Shown: one piece after another, positions 10,143 through 19,540 of the stretch
How positions within the stretch are numbered: the stretch's first letter is position 1
How the letters are laid out: every line of letters begins with the position of its first letter
Program-made: the position numbers and the translations under genes
Source: Phymatolithon calcareum
Taxonomy: Eukaryota; Rhodophyta; Florideophyceae; Hapalidiales
Direction: 5' to 3'
Length of the DNA stretch: 64,000 nucleotides
NCBI GenBank assembly: GCA_977006965.1
Contig: OZ345363.1
Location: forward strand, 1,984,001-2,048,000
Notes under the pieces: model-generated
Database searches by the model: none
What the model was told of the DNA's origin: nothing
The model's input: only the letters and a program-made list of their open reading frames with translations

Positions 10143-11550
10143 GGGGATATATGTTGATTTATTTTAAAAGCTCCCAAAGCCTCAGTTTGAGTAACAGGGC
10201 AGCTTCTCTCTGTTTTCGATACTCATCTCTCTACTCTCCTTCTAATATCTCCTTAATTCGAATTTCTCTCCCTGCGAGGGCCCGAGTAAGTCTTTTGCAC
10301 TCATATTCCGTTTCTTGGTCCATCTCCATAGACCGCAGTATACGTTGCAACATGATAAGGTCCACCACAGCACCAGTCCCAAAGTATTTCGCCAGAAAGG
10401 ATTTTCTCCACAAAGGAACTCTGTTGAAAATGACTCTCAGGCATCTCAACCTCGCAGTTCTATCCCTTATATATAGCACTCCTAGACACTGTTCTTGTTA
10501 CTTGGGCGGCATCTTTGGCGAACGCATCCATGAATATGTTATATAGGTAAGATACCATCTTTGTTATGTGCACCGGCAACTTTTTCTTCAGTCGCTCGAG
10601 GACGATATCCCTCGGGACGCTGTCATACGCTGCTGACAAGTCAAGTACAGCAACGAATGGGTGACCATTTTGCATGGTATTCTTTGCGCGAAGTATGGCC
10701 AAATATGTGCTCTTGGCTCTCCGAAAACCCAGTTGTGCTCTGTTAAACCGGTAGTGATCCCTTCTGTATGAGTCTAGTAGGGCGGAATCGATTATCTTCC
10801 TGACCTGATTCAGAAGAGAGGTAGGCCTGTAGTTTGCCGCAATGTGTGCTGGACCTTTCTTGTAGAGGGGAATAAGTGTTGCTTGCCGCCATTGTCGTGG
10901 GAGGCACCTCAGTCGCCCGCATGTCTCCTACAGAACCAGAATCAATTCGAAACCGACCTCCTTGTTTGCGTGTAGCATCTCCACAGTAACGCCGTCTGGG
11001 CCCACAGCTTTTCCTCTTGGCGCTCTGTTAAAGGCTCTTCGAAGATGCCTCCTCATTGCTCTGTTAACGGTAAACATTTCAAGGGTCATACATTTGAGAT
11101 GTTGGCCGAGAATTTGTTTGGATGCACGGGAGCTCCTGCTGCTCTTTTTTTTCCAATTCTTCTGTCCTTGCATTTCATGATCTTGCTGGTGACATTTGCC
11201 GCCTCCGCGGGGCCCTTCTCTTCAATTACTTTTACAAATGACTCGAATTTTTCGTTTTTCGATTTCCCTATTTTTTCGAGGCGCACCTTAGCGGCTTTTA
11301 GCTCTTCTTGGAGACCAGAGGTGGGTTTTTGTAGTCCATTGAGTCGCGTTACACCAACAAGAAAAGAAAACAAACACCTTCAGGACAGAATCTAGCCAAA
11401 ACCCCTTGGCCTCAGGAAAGTTGCCCCGAGCGTCAGCAGATGCGTTGGTAACTTTTAAATAAAAATCTACCTTTCTTCTTCTTCTTCTTTTAGCTCTTCT
11501 TCGTCGGCTTCAAGACCAGATTTTTTGGCCTTTTAGTACCGTTGTGCTCT
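10143..11550 (-). pseudogene. Internally deleted LINE5 (body Y)
   Basis: From the 5' side: a Lys/Glu-rich piece (11373-11086), RT start (NRAMRRHLRRAFNRAPRGKAVGPDGV, 11173-10928), finger and palm start (FVAVLDLSAAYDSVPRDIVLERL, 10702-10560), then a jump to YNIFMDAFAKDAAQVTRTVS and directly to the family end (RDRTARLRCLRVIF..., stop at 10231). The block between the palm and the C-terminus, including the catalytic Asp pair, is deleted. The LINE5 tail closes it at 10143. Confidence 0.75.
11310..11487 (+). mobile_element. LINE3 tail inserted in LINE5 body Y
   Basis: A 178-bp LINE3 3' end starting at GGAGACCAGAGGTGGG and ending AAATAAAAATCTACC(TTC)n. It is flanked by TTTTAGCTCTTCTT at 11296-11309 and 11488-11501. 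Confidence 0.85.
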
Positions 11551-11564
11551 CTGAAACTAGAACA

Positions 11565-12654
11565 AGGTAGGATATGATACACGGGTCGAACAGCTGATAT
11601 TCAGAATCGCAATGGGTTACTTTTGCTCATCAAGACTGGTCTTTCCGTTGGCGTGGTAGGGGGATTCAATCTCTGCCCGTCGGTCCATACGGAAGATATT
11701 CGAAATTCTAGATTTTCGGCATTGACTGCGGCGATACTTGAAATCGGCTCAAGCCGTCGTACATCGACAACAGAAGTCAGGGTTTCGAATTCATCGGTCA
11801 TGAGTGCGAGGCAGTCTCGAAGATCAACCGCTGCCGTCACCGTTGGTTAGTACTCCCTCGCATAAGAAAAAGGCGGTGTGGCCATTATGACAAATAGTCT
11901 AGCTGTAATTCAAAGTCTCACAAGACGAGAAAACATGCTAGCGCTAATCTTCTGCCCTGGCGCAGGACCCTGCTCCTCCAGGATCATCCCGAGCCATCTT
12001 GTACAAGAGGCAGCGAAGCAAACGTTTGGTTCCAATAAAATTCCGACGACAGTGTTGTCAGAATCATAGTCTTGTAGTCGTTAGTAGAAGTATGCGCTTT
12101 GCAATTGCGCTGCAGAATAGATGCGTCGATACATCAAGTCAGATGACACTCCAACAAAGGACAAGTCGCCATCAAAAGCAACTTAGAATTTACAGCCCCT
12201 TCAGCCCGTGTGCATCCCGTCTGTTGCACCACATTATGCCGCACCATTCCACGCACAGCCGCCGCGATAAACATACATCGCACAAAGCGTATTTGACTGC
12301 AGAAAGGAGAAAAAGTCTGGTCACCCACTATCATCCAATTGGAGTCTCACGGGTTGGATTCCTGTTTAATTGAAGCTCCAATTGTCAATTATCGTTGCAC
12401 CCGAGAGACTTTTCGTTGGGCTACAATCCTTCGCTTATGCTCTCATTTAAGTACTTGATTTCGGACATTTCTAGCAGTTTCACGGTTAGCGCTGCATTTC
12501 ACATGTTTGCGGCGCAAATTCTCCAAGCTCTTAATTCCCAAGAGATTACCCTGGAGATTTAGAGCAAATCGGACGCCTCAGGCCATCACCGCGGTCACTC
12601 TTTGGCCAGATACCTGAGCCATTAAACAACCTGCCCGATTTCTGGGGAATCGAT
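11565..12654. other. Unassigned segment-A sequence
   Basis: Collinear with segment B (53115-54097, then 61891-62327). The site ATCCCGTC at 12214-12221 is the empty target of the hAT in copy B. An antisense LINE2 tail lies at 12345-12450. Open frames here are short and not conserved between the copies. Confidence 0.5.
12345..12450 (-). repeat. LINE2 tail
   Basis: Antisense tail from GGATTCCTGTTTAATTGAAG to CTTCGCTTATGCTCTCATTT, followed by GTACTTGATTTCGGACATTT, which belongs to the LINE2 3' UTR. Also present at 62028-62135 in segment B. Confidence 0.7.
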
Positions 12655-12665
12655 AGAATGGAGTA

Positions 12666-12913
12666 ACCCCATGTGCAAGGCCTGTCCCGGTGGAACCAAA
12701 GAAACTGTTGATCACTTAATTCTTCGCTGCAGCGGGCGTGCTTTATCAAGATGGCAGACTATTGGTAGCGTAGGCCCTAAAAAGGTAGAGGAATTATGTG
12801 TGGAGAAACCAGCTTGAAGTACTCAAATTCATGAACAGTGAGGGGTTGCTTGACAACCCCAGATGCTAACTTTAGTTAACGTCTTCTGCAGTAAAGAAAG
12901 AAAGAAAGAAGAA
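12666..12913 (+). mobile_element. LINE6 3' end with target duplication
   Basis: Flanked by AGAATGGAGTA at 12655-12665 and 12914-12924; segment B has it once (62328-62338). It codes for the C-terminal zinc knuckle of LINE6 (MCKACPGGTKETVDHLILRC, the CCHC pattern) and the following SGRALSRW, then a short UTR ending CTGCAGTAAAG(AAAG)n. This matches the 3' end of the full-length copy at 15388-19606 and confirms the (AAAG)n tail. Confidence 0.88.
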
Positions 12914-12924
12914 AGAATGGAGTA

Positions 12925-13750
12925 TCAGGGAACTACGTTCCAGTTGTTCGAGGACTGCGCAGTCCTTGAAATTCTGTTAACCAAATTAATGGAAAAGCAA
13001 AAATGAAAGTCTTTAGTCTAATGAACGTGCAATACGCGATTGCCTTCACAATGCCCTTTCCACTCCACGAAACATCATTCGCCTCTCTGCTTTGATGCCA
13101 AATGGATATAGTGTAGATTTCCTCCATTATGGAGGAAATCTTGCGCCGCGAGCGCTGGGTATGTTCCTGTCGATCTTCAAAATCAGAGAGAAAAGGAAAC
13201 GCGAAGGCAAGACGAATAACCGACGAACAGCAGAACGCATGACCAAAAGTAGAGTAAGAGGAATGGAAAGCAAGGTATTCCCGATTTCCTATGCACTTTG
13301 CAATAAGGAGTTTATTCAAATTGCCTCCATGTAACATAAAGCACCAGCAGATACGTTTGTTACTTTTTCAGAAGACCAGATTTTTATTTAGCAGTAAAAA
13401 TCTCAGTTTGTTCTTCCATCATGGTGCAATACATTTTCAGCTACTTCACAATAAACTTTTGGCTTAAGACAAAAATTTCTTGTGAAGTAGATGTGGAAAA
13501 ATGAACAAATTTACATTCGGCGCTTTTATAACTTGCTTGGCAGGTGCAAACGATAGCAAAAGAGGTGACCTGAAGAGCAACTTCACCGAGCTGCCCACAT
13601 GTGTTCGATTTCATGTTCAAAATCGATGGCCACATGATGGTTGAATGTCCGATGTCAAAATTGTCCATAATACTGCTTTCGAATTGAGTAAAACGGAGAC
13701 GGGGCAACAGTCACTCTGTCCAAAAGCACATTCCCTCATTTTGAATCAGA
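12925..13750. other. Unassigned region
   Basis: Similarity to segment B ends near 13048. A 134-residue minus-strand open frame (13337-12933) and smaller ones exist, without recognisable motifs. A stub GATTTTTATTTAGCAGTAAAAATC near 13378-13402 is partly palindromic. Confidence 0.3.
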
Positions 13751-13753
13751 ATC

Positions 13754-14314
13754 ATGTTTTTTTGCTGCGTAGGACCCGAAGAAGCAACAGACAAGACGCT
13801 TGGCATACCGTTAGATTGGACAGAGATATCTTTCTCTGAGTTCCAAAATGGTCGCCGTGGTACAAGAGCCAAAATATCGAGAATGTACCGCAACACTCTG
13901 AAATCTCTCCGCGGCATTTTGCGGTTGGAAAATCGACAGTCGGAGGGAAAGCCCGATGCTGAAGAACTGAAAGATCTAGAGATTATGTACCAGAGCCCAT
14001 TCTGCGCGAAACTTGGTATGGTGGCGGATGAGGCTAGGACACAAAATGAAAATGAACATGGAGAGCAAGTCCATGCATTCTGGGAAGATTCGGAAGTGTT
14101 TGTGTGGAAGTCGAACCGTCCACCGTGTCCCCATCACATGGCCCGAGCCAATTTGATTGCAGGGATTGCTGTCTGTGAAGCAATCTCGCAATCTACTTGC
14201 TCCCAGAATATTTTTGCAATCCCAACTTTTTTTTTGCAACTGTTTAGTTGTTGTCGCAAGAATAGTAAGTTTGTTGTCTTGATTCGATATACAAGTGGGC
14301 AACAAGGTTGTTAG
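13754..14314 (+). CDS. Hypothetical protein, 186 residues
   Basis: ATG-started frame with no similarity to the elements in the window. The first 150 residues are mixed and charged (helix-prone around RMYRNTLKSLRGILRLENR). The last 35 come from T-rich, low-complexity DNA (IFAIPTFFLQLFSCC), so the natural end is doubtful. No signal peptide or zinc finger is seen. It could be a single-exon gene, an exon, or a chance frame. Confidence 0.3.
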   Translation: MFFCCVGPEEATDKTLGIPLDWTEISFSEFQNGRRGTRAKISRMYRNTLKSLRGILRLENRQSEGKPDAEELKDLEIMYQSPFCAKLGMVADEARTQNENEHGEQVHAFWEDSEVFVWKSNRPPCPHHMARANLIAGIAVCEAISQSTCSQNIFAIPTFFLQLFSCCRKNSKFVVLIRYTSGQQGC

Positions 14315-15294
14315 CCTGGGTAGCAAAGCACCAGGCATCCATTGGTAGAAGAGACCTAGCTTACACTTATTGCGCGGGATCATCGTATGATAGCTTTATC
14401 TCGAGGCATACTTTAGCATAGTCGACGATGCCGACGCGAGGGAGAAAGAGGGACCATGAAGTTCAAACCATTTCCATCGTCAAGGTAAAGTCCTTTTCAT
14501 TCATCCCACCATCTCGGTGAAGAACCAACGTTCGCCACAAGCGGGAGGCGAGACCCCGTACCCTACGTCGCGAGTAGGGGGAGACACCAGCTAGCGATCC
14601 GACGGTCGGTTGGCATCTCCGCGAAACGTAATAGTGCTCCGACGAGCATTGCGTTTGGCACTTGCAGGTTACCGGCCCAAGTTCTGTCCCTGTCCACGAC
14701 CGGAGCGCGTTCCCGTTCCACTCCGTGCACCACAAGTGAATCGTATCGATATACGGTTCAGTCAAGTTCATCAACCCGCGAACGTCGTAATTAGCGGTCC
14801 GCGGCTTACCATCTTGAAGACCAGCGACAGTTGTTTATTTGAAAGCCCTCATTAATACTCCTAACACTGTACAGGAGCAGCTTTTCGTAACTTGTTCATT
14901 CTAGTATATCGCCTGGTCCCTAATACAGGGACTCGTCGTTTTCCATATTGTCAATTATGGTGACGCTGTAGAGTAGTATGGAGTCTAATGCCTTTTCCAT
15001 TCTTATCATTGCAATCCCAACTGCAACTCCACCTCTCAACAGAGAGCAATCCCTACTGCAATTCAATGATTCGCAAGCAATCCCCACTTCAATTCGATAT
15101 ATCCGTTACTTTTTCTGAGGCGTACCACGCTATTGTGCTCCAGCAAGGTGGGTTCCGGAAATAGAATGCTTCAAAAGGTGGGTGATGGCTTATTTAATTA
15201 TTACGTAGTTGCGCACATGGAACCGCATAATTATACGATGCTGGAACCTCTCTCAAGACGCTAAGCAGTAAATTTTTCGAAACAGAAAGAACTG
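14315..15294. other. Unassigned region
   Basis: 14460-14860 is GC-richer than its surroundings and open on both strands (14774-14463 minus, 14610-14855 plus), but I recognise neither product. 15000-15100 has three loose repeats of the form GCAATCCCNACTNCAATTC. Confidence 0.3.
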
Positions 15295-15387
15295 TGATGG
15301 ATGGATGGATGGATTTCTGTTTTATTGAAGCTCCCTTAGTCAATTGGCATTGCACCTGAGAGACTTTTCGTTGTGCTACAATCCTTT
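15295..15387 (-). repeat. LINE2 tail, split by LINE6
   Basis: Antisense LINE2 tail starting GGATGGATGGATGGATTTCTG. It is cut after CTACAATCC by the LINE6 insertion and resumes at 19607 (CTACAATCCTTTGCTTACGTTTTC). Confidence 0.85.
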
Positions 15388-15418
15388 CTTTCTTTCTTTA
15401 TTGCAGAAAACGTTAGTA

Positions 15419-18400
15419 TTAACGTCCGAACTTACCCTCGAGCAAGTTCTCATTGTTCAAAAATTGGAGTATCTCAATGGGTCTCTCCCTGCACAGATCT
15501 TCTACGGTTTTGTCGTGCACTCTTCCGATGAACCGTTTTCGAGATAGAATCCGGCCAGGACAGCGTAGGATCAGATGCTCCACGGTCTCCTTGGCGCCAT
15601 ATGGGCACATCTTACACACTGGATCGTAGAGTCGCGGTTCATCCTCATTGTGTCCATGGTGAAAGCTTGCTACAACTGGGCAACAATTCACTACGATCTG
15701 GTGAATTGTCACCTCGGCGCGTCTCTGTGAGATGTTAAGATCTTTTGGAAGTGTTGGTAGGTCAAATGGTTTGCTTCTACAGGGTGGCTTGATAATAGAT
15801 CGCGCCGCTTCCAAGGTAAGGGGTATCCCTTGGTGCAACACCAGACTCGATTCCAAAATTCCGCGTCTCGCCAGTTCATCAGCAGCCTCATTTTTCGGAA
15901 CACCGCAGTGGCTCGGTATCCAGATGCACTCTATGTGAATCTCGTGCGACATGACTTGTTCCATAAGACTCCATAATTTCCGCACCATCTCACCAAACAT
16001 CCGGGGCTGCCCGTTGAGCGCATCTATGCAGCTTCTTCTGTCAGTGAACCATCTAATCGTGCTGCCGCGCGAGATATGTAGATCTGATATTACCTGAAAC
16101 GCATGGACGGCCGCATATGCCTCTGTGTCGAATGAAGAGCCCACAGCCCCAGCGGATAATGCTGCTTCCATAATCGTTTCTCCTTTGCGTATCACCAGAA
16201 TTCCGGCTCCGCCGACTTGGAACGGGATGGTGCGATACATGTCGAGTGAGTCACCATCCTCATCGCGCACAATAACGCGCTGCTTCGAATTAGTCGGGGT
16301 TGCTGCGTAAGCATGCTCGTCTCCGTCGTCGTAGGCCAGGAGTATATCCGGGGGCCTGCCGTGTCGAGACTCAAACCGTTTCGCTACTTCGTAGTTCCCG
16401 CACTGGGTGGGGTTAAATTTCTTCAACGTCGCAATGTACCAGCCCTCATCCCATTTCACGGAGACGCGCTCTCCATGATTCAGGTCCCACACGTATTTGT
16501 GAGGTATTTCTCCGACACTTCCGTCCGTCCATACTTCGATCTCCGCGGGTTTTTCTGCGTTGCGCTCCGAAATAAAAGCTTCTGTTGCCAAGCGCTTTTC
16601 ATCCGGCCCATTTTTTGCCGAAATGGGAGTCGCGTAGGTTTGAAATCTGCCACCGGAGCGATCCTTCTGAATCGGTGGGGGAAGACCATTGCGTGGGAGT
16701 GCCAAGATCCCCTTTTCCGCCAGATGAAGGGTGCTCGAGTCCCGCCACGACCCTGTGCGCCTGGATTTCAGTTCGCGTGAGTTTGCCGTGAGAGCCACTG
16801 GAGTATCCGGTCGGAGTCGAAGTGCTTTGTCCATGATAAGGGTAGCATCCATCTCTCCGATATCTCGAAGGCTGCGCATCCCAGTCAATGACCGAAGCTC
16901 GGCGATTTTCGTAGCTTTCAGGCAACCGCTCGCCGGTCGTGCAGCGTCGTTCCGCGCGACTTCCACTTGTTTGATGTGGGAATCGAATCCGTGTACAGCG
17001 AAGGCTGACGCACCGTACATCGCAGTTGGCTCGCAGTAGCTCTTTCGGAAAGCCTCCATCGTTGATGAATCCGCACCCCAGGATGTGCCGCTCAACGCGC
17101 GGATGAAACGAGTCTTCGATCGAAATTTCCGGCTCACTTCTCGGCAATGCACTTTGAAGCTCATTCGTTGGTCGAAATAAACACCTAGGAACTTGTATGC
17201 GGTCACTGCGTCGATTTCCTCACCATCAATAGTGACGCTACCATCTACAATTTCTTGTGGTAACCGTCCACCTGCAGAAAATCCTAGCACTTTGCATTTT
17301 CGAGCGTTCACCTTGATTCGCAAATGGCCGCATAGACGGGAGAGTTTCTCGGCTGCTTCGTTGAGCTTTGAGATTACATCATCCCAAGTGATGCCGGTGG
17401 CATGGAAGCTGGTGTCGTCTGCGAAACTGAATTGAACCAGGTCGTCAAGACGTAAGTCTAAGTCCAATATGTACAAATTCCAAAGATTTGGTGACAACGA
17501 GCTTCCTTGGGGTAGTCCGCATCCTAGTACATGCGACCGTCCAACTGTGTGGATGTGTCTTCCCCGAGCTCGGCGATCCGCCAAGTAGGAATGCATCCAG
17601 CACATCATATTGGGTGGGCATTCCAGTTCCGCCATTTTAGCCAGTAGCGCAGGAATGACGACTCGATCGTATGCAGCACTGAAATCCACGAATAGTGCTG
17701 CACATTTACGCCGGCGGGAGAATGCGTCTGCAGTGCATTGTGCCATTGCGGCGATATGCTCGTGCGTACTCCGAAATCGTCTAGATCCTGCTTGGGATGA
17801 TGGGAGCTTCGATTCCACCCACTCTGATAGGCGCAGTCCGATTAGTCGTTCGGCAATACGGTTGACGATTGATGATAGCGAAATTGGTCTGAGGACATTT
17901 GGGTCATTCGGCTTGGGTATTCCGACGAGAAGCACCGTTCTCCATGCAACCCGTACAGTACCTTCGCGCCAGCTTCTGTTCACCAGGTCCAACAGACGGC
18001 CGGCAGCCGTCGGAGAAAGGTTGCGAATGAACTCGACTTCTATGCCATCTGGCCCAACAGCAGTGCGTGTTGGCATTGCCCTTACGGCTGCTGCGAGCTC
18101 GCGAATAGAGAACTCAGGGCTTTCTGCCAGTTCCTTGCGCGCCCTCAGTATAGCCTCCATGTATTGCCTTTTCCATCTCAGATCTTGAGACTTAACCTTG
18201 TTACGGTTTTTGGCGACGTATTTCTTGACAACATCGTCGGCGAGGTTTGGGTCAGATTTTCGGCAGTCAGTCACGATTGTTGCTCTCGCACGACGTTTGC
18301 CCTCGATTGCAGACAATAACTTCCAGCCTTTGTTATCCGCCTTGATTGTTAACGTGAGGTCGCGCCAGCATTTCCGCTTCGCTCCGGCGATTATTATGTC

Positions 18401-19369
18401 CGTGTTTGCACGTACTTCTTCAAGAAGCGCAAGAGATTCTCGCGAAGGATCCCGTTCATACGCCTCGACCGCTTGTCGTCGCTCTTCTGCGGCTGTGGCG
18501 CACGCATCTGTCCACCAGATTTTCCCCCGAAGATTTCCCTTTGGTATCGCATGCTTCGCTCCAGCCAAAATAGCCTTGACAAAGCGCCTGTTGTCTTCAT
18601 CAATTGTGCCGTTTTCCGGCCAATCATTCAGCATCTCATCCACTTTACAAGCAAATTCTTCCCAATCAGCGTGTTTTAGAGACCACCGTGCTCGACCGAA
18701 GCGCTTGCAGTCTTGATGCAGCGAGTCAAAAGTAACCAGGATGGGCCGGTGATCGCTGAAAGTAAGCGGATGCACCTCCCATTTGCATTCCATCATGTAT
18801 GCTCCGGGGCATGCTGTTATGTCGACAGCTGAGGGGCCACTCCTAGAGATGAGAGTCGGTGAGCCGTCATTGAGCACTATTCGTCCGGTGGATTCTAGAT
18901 ACTGCTCCAATGCTTTCGCTTTGGTCGGATCGTAATTTCCCGGATCCCAAGAGCCATGAATGTTACAGTCGCCAAACAGCATTGAGTCCTGGCGCATCAT
19001 TTCGTGCCAGTTAAATCGTGACGTTGAGACTGGGGAGATGTAGAAGTGCGAGACCGAGATGTGCCTCCCGGATTTTCCAAGACGTACATCAAACTCGGCC
19101 ACTTCCGCCTTGGCGCCGAGCTTCGTGCCTCGGCATGTGACTGGGAGTCCAATCCGCGCATAGGTCATGACTCCGCCACCTAGTGTCGTTCCATCATCTC
19201 TGTCGGCGCAATTTACGAGTCCAAAGCCGGCAATACGCGGGGGGTTGTCTTTCGGTCTGAGCCAAGTCTCGGACAGCATCAAAATATCCGCCTTAGCATC
19301 GTGAGCGATTTTGGCCAGTTGCGCAGATCGACCTGCCTTTCGTACCGACCGGCAGTTGAATTGAAGAAA
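15419..19369 (-). CDS. LINE6 endonuclease / reverse transcriptase / RNase H polyprotein
   Basis: Frame continuing directly after the TGA of the leader; the first Met is at 19282 (numbering below), but the endonuclease begins before it (QFNCRSVRKAGRS). Domains: AP endonuclease 1-190 (SETW 4-7, GDCN 104-107, SDHRP 176-180); RT about 400-700 (GPDGIE, FVDFSAAYD 531-539, PQGSSLSP 591-598, FADDT 620-624); RNase H 915-1140 (WTDGS 918-922, Glu1054, FTDRRS 1080-1085, PSHCG 1123-1127, Asp1135); C-terminal zinc knuckle CKMC..H....C (1223-1241). Between WTDGS and GGAGILV (1024-1030) lie about 100 extra residues with a Tudor-like pattern: VSVKWDEGWYIATL (940-953) and ILLAYDDGDEHAYA (980-993). The frame is uninterrupted for 1287 codons and all catalytic residues are present, so apart from the TGA the copy looks recent. 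Confidence 0.9.
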   Translation of the reverse strand, partial: FLQFNCRSVRKAGRSAQLAKIAHDAKADILMLSETWLRPKDNPPRIAGFGLVNCADRDDGTTLGGGVMTYARIGLPVTCRGTKLGAKAEVAEFDVRLGKSGRHISVSHFYISPVSTSRFNWHEMMRQDSMLFGDCNIHGSWDPGNYDPTKAKALEQYLESTGRIVLNDGSPTLISRSGPSAVDITACPGAYMMECKWEVHPLTFSDHRPILVTFDSLHQDCKRFGRARWSLKHADWEEFACKVDEMLNDWPENGTIDEDNRRFVKAILAGAKHAIPKGNLRGKIWWTDACATAAEERRQAVEAYERDPSRESLALLEEVRANTDIIIAGAKRKCWRDLTLTIKADNKGWKLLSAIEGKRRARATIVTDCRKSDPNLADDVVKKYVAKNRNKVKSQDLRWKRQYMEAILRARKELAESPEFSIRELAAAVRAMPTRTAVGPDGIEVEFIRNLSPTAAGRLLDLVNRSWREGTVRVAWRTVLLVGIPKPNDPNVLRPISLSSIVNRIAERLIGLRLSEWVESKLPSSQAGSRRFRSTHEHIAAMAQCTADAFSRRRKCAALFVDFSAAYDRVVIPALLAKMAELECPPNMMCWMHSYLADRRARGRHIHTVGRSHVLGCGLPQGSSLSPNLWNLYILDLDLRLDDLVQFSFADDTSFHATGITWDDVISKLNEAAEKLSRLCGHLRIKVNARKCKVLGFSAGGRLPQEIVDGSVTIDGEEIDAVTAYKFLGVYFDQRMSFKVHCREVSRKFRSKTRFIRALSGTSWGADSSTMEAFRKSYCEPTAMYGASAFAVHGFDSHIKQVEVARNDAARPASGCLKATKIAELRSLTGMRSLRDIGEMDATLIMDKALRLRPDTPVALTANSRELKSRRTGSWRDSSTLHLAEKGILALPRNGLPPPIQKDRSGGRFQTYATPISAKNGPDEKRLATEAFISERNAEKPAEIEVWTDGSVGEIPHKYVWDLNHGERVSVKWDEGWYIATLKKFNPTQCGNYEVAKRFESRHGRPPDILLAYDDGDEHAYAATPTNSKQRVIVRDEDGDSLDMYRTIPFQVGGAGILVIRKGETIMEAALSAGAVGSSFDTEAYAAVHAFQVISDLHISRGSTIRWFTDRRSCIDALNGQPRMFGEMVRKLWSLMEQVMSHEIHIECIWIPSHCGVPKNEAADELARRGILESSLVLHQGIPLTLEAARSIIKPPCRSKPFDLPTLPKDLNISQRRAEVTIHQIVVNCCPVVASFHHGHNEDEPRLYDPVCKMCPYGAKETVEHLILRCPGRILSRKRFIGRVHDKTVEDLCRERPIEILQFLNNENLLEGKFGR
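16217..16513 (-). other. Tudor-like insert inside LINE6 RNase H
   Basis: Residues 924-1022 of the LINE6 polyprotein. The pattern is V-x-V-K-W-(D/N)-(E/N)-G-W-Y-x-A-x-L, a variable loop, D-I-(I/L)-L-x-(Y/F)-D-D-G-D-(E/K)-H-A-Y-A, then a charged (D/E)EDGD(S/T)LDMYR link. The W..GWY..........Y.DGD layout is that of small barrel folds (Tudor, PWWP, chromo-barrel). It lies in the loop after the first RNase H strand. Confidence 0.65.
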
Positions 19370-19540
19370 TCATAGCGGGCCTGGGTTGCTTTCGACGTCG
19401 CCCGCTTGCAGAAGGATGAGCCTTGACCAGTGTGTTTGCCGTCGAGAAAGTGCGATGAAGGCGCGGGATTGCCCGATTGGGCAGGTATGAGATACTCTTT
19501 GAGTATCCAAATTTGAACAATGTTCTGAGTTGGATTCCAT
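19370..19540 (-). CDS. LINE6 leader peptide ending in a 2A ribosome-skipping motif
   Basis: ATG at 19540, in frame with the polyprotein 86 codons before its first Met. The 56-residue leader ends RLILLQAGDVESNPGPL, then TGA (19372-19370). DVESNPGP fits the D-x-E-x-N-P-G-P 2A consensus, preceded by the usual hydrophobic run. 2A motifs are known upstream of the endonuclease in several LINE groups, where they split the leader from the polyprotein co-translationally. Here the stop comes two residues after the skip point. The TGA may be a CGA that decayed at a CpG, or a real stop. The leader has no recognisable domain. Confidence 0.8.
   Translation of the reverse strand: MESNSEHCSNLDTQRVSHTCPIGQSRAFIALSRRQTHWSRLILLQAGDVESNPGPL

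Larger units (their letters stand above)
7319..11550 (-). mobile_element. LINE5 tandem pair with target duplication
   Basis: CTGAAACTAGAACA occurs at 7305-7318 and again at 11551-11564. Segment B has one such site, CTGAAATTAGAACA near 53111, with the same flanks. Between them lie two LINE5 bodies in the same orientation, each ending at its left in the tail ATATGTTGATTTATTTTAAAAG: X (7319-10142) and Y (10143-11550). Only the outer borders carry the duplication, so the pair behaves as one insertion or as one insertion next to another at the tail. Both bodies are dead. Confidence 0.75.
794..13048 (+). repeat. Segmental duplication, copy A
   Basis: Collinear with 47562-62471 in the same orientation, at obvious but incomplete identity (substitutions and small indels throughout). 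Landmarks shared in order: GAAGCGCAATATCGAC (794 / 47565), the region 2330-3340 / 48330-49430, the cysteine-rich gene (5449 / 51396), 6560-7304 / 52240-53110, 11565-12220 / 53115-54097 and 12221-13048 / 61891-62471. Differences between copies are mostly mobile elements with target duplications, so each copy supplies the empty site for insertions in the other. Confidence 0.85.

Noticed and set aside
16313-18716. Several plus-strand frames of 100-190 codons
   Set aside because: They are antisense shadows of the LINE6 polyprotein.
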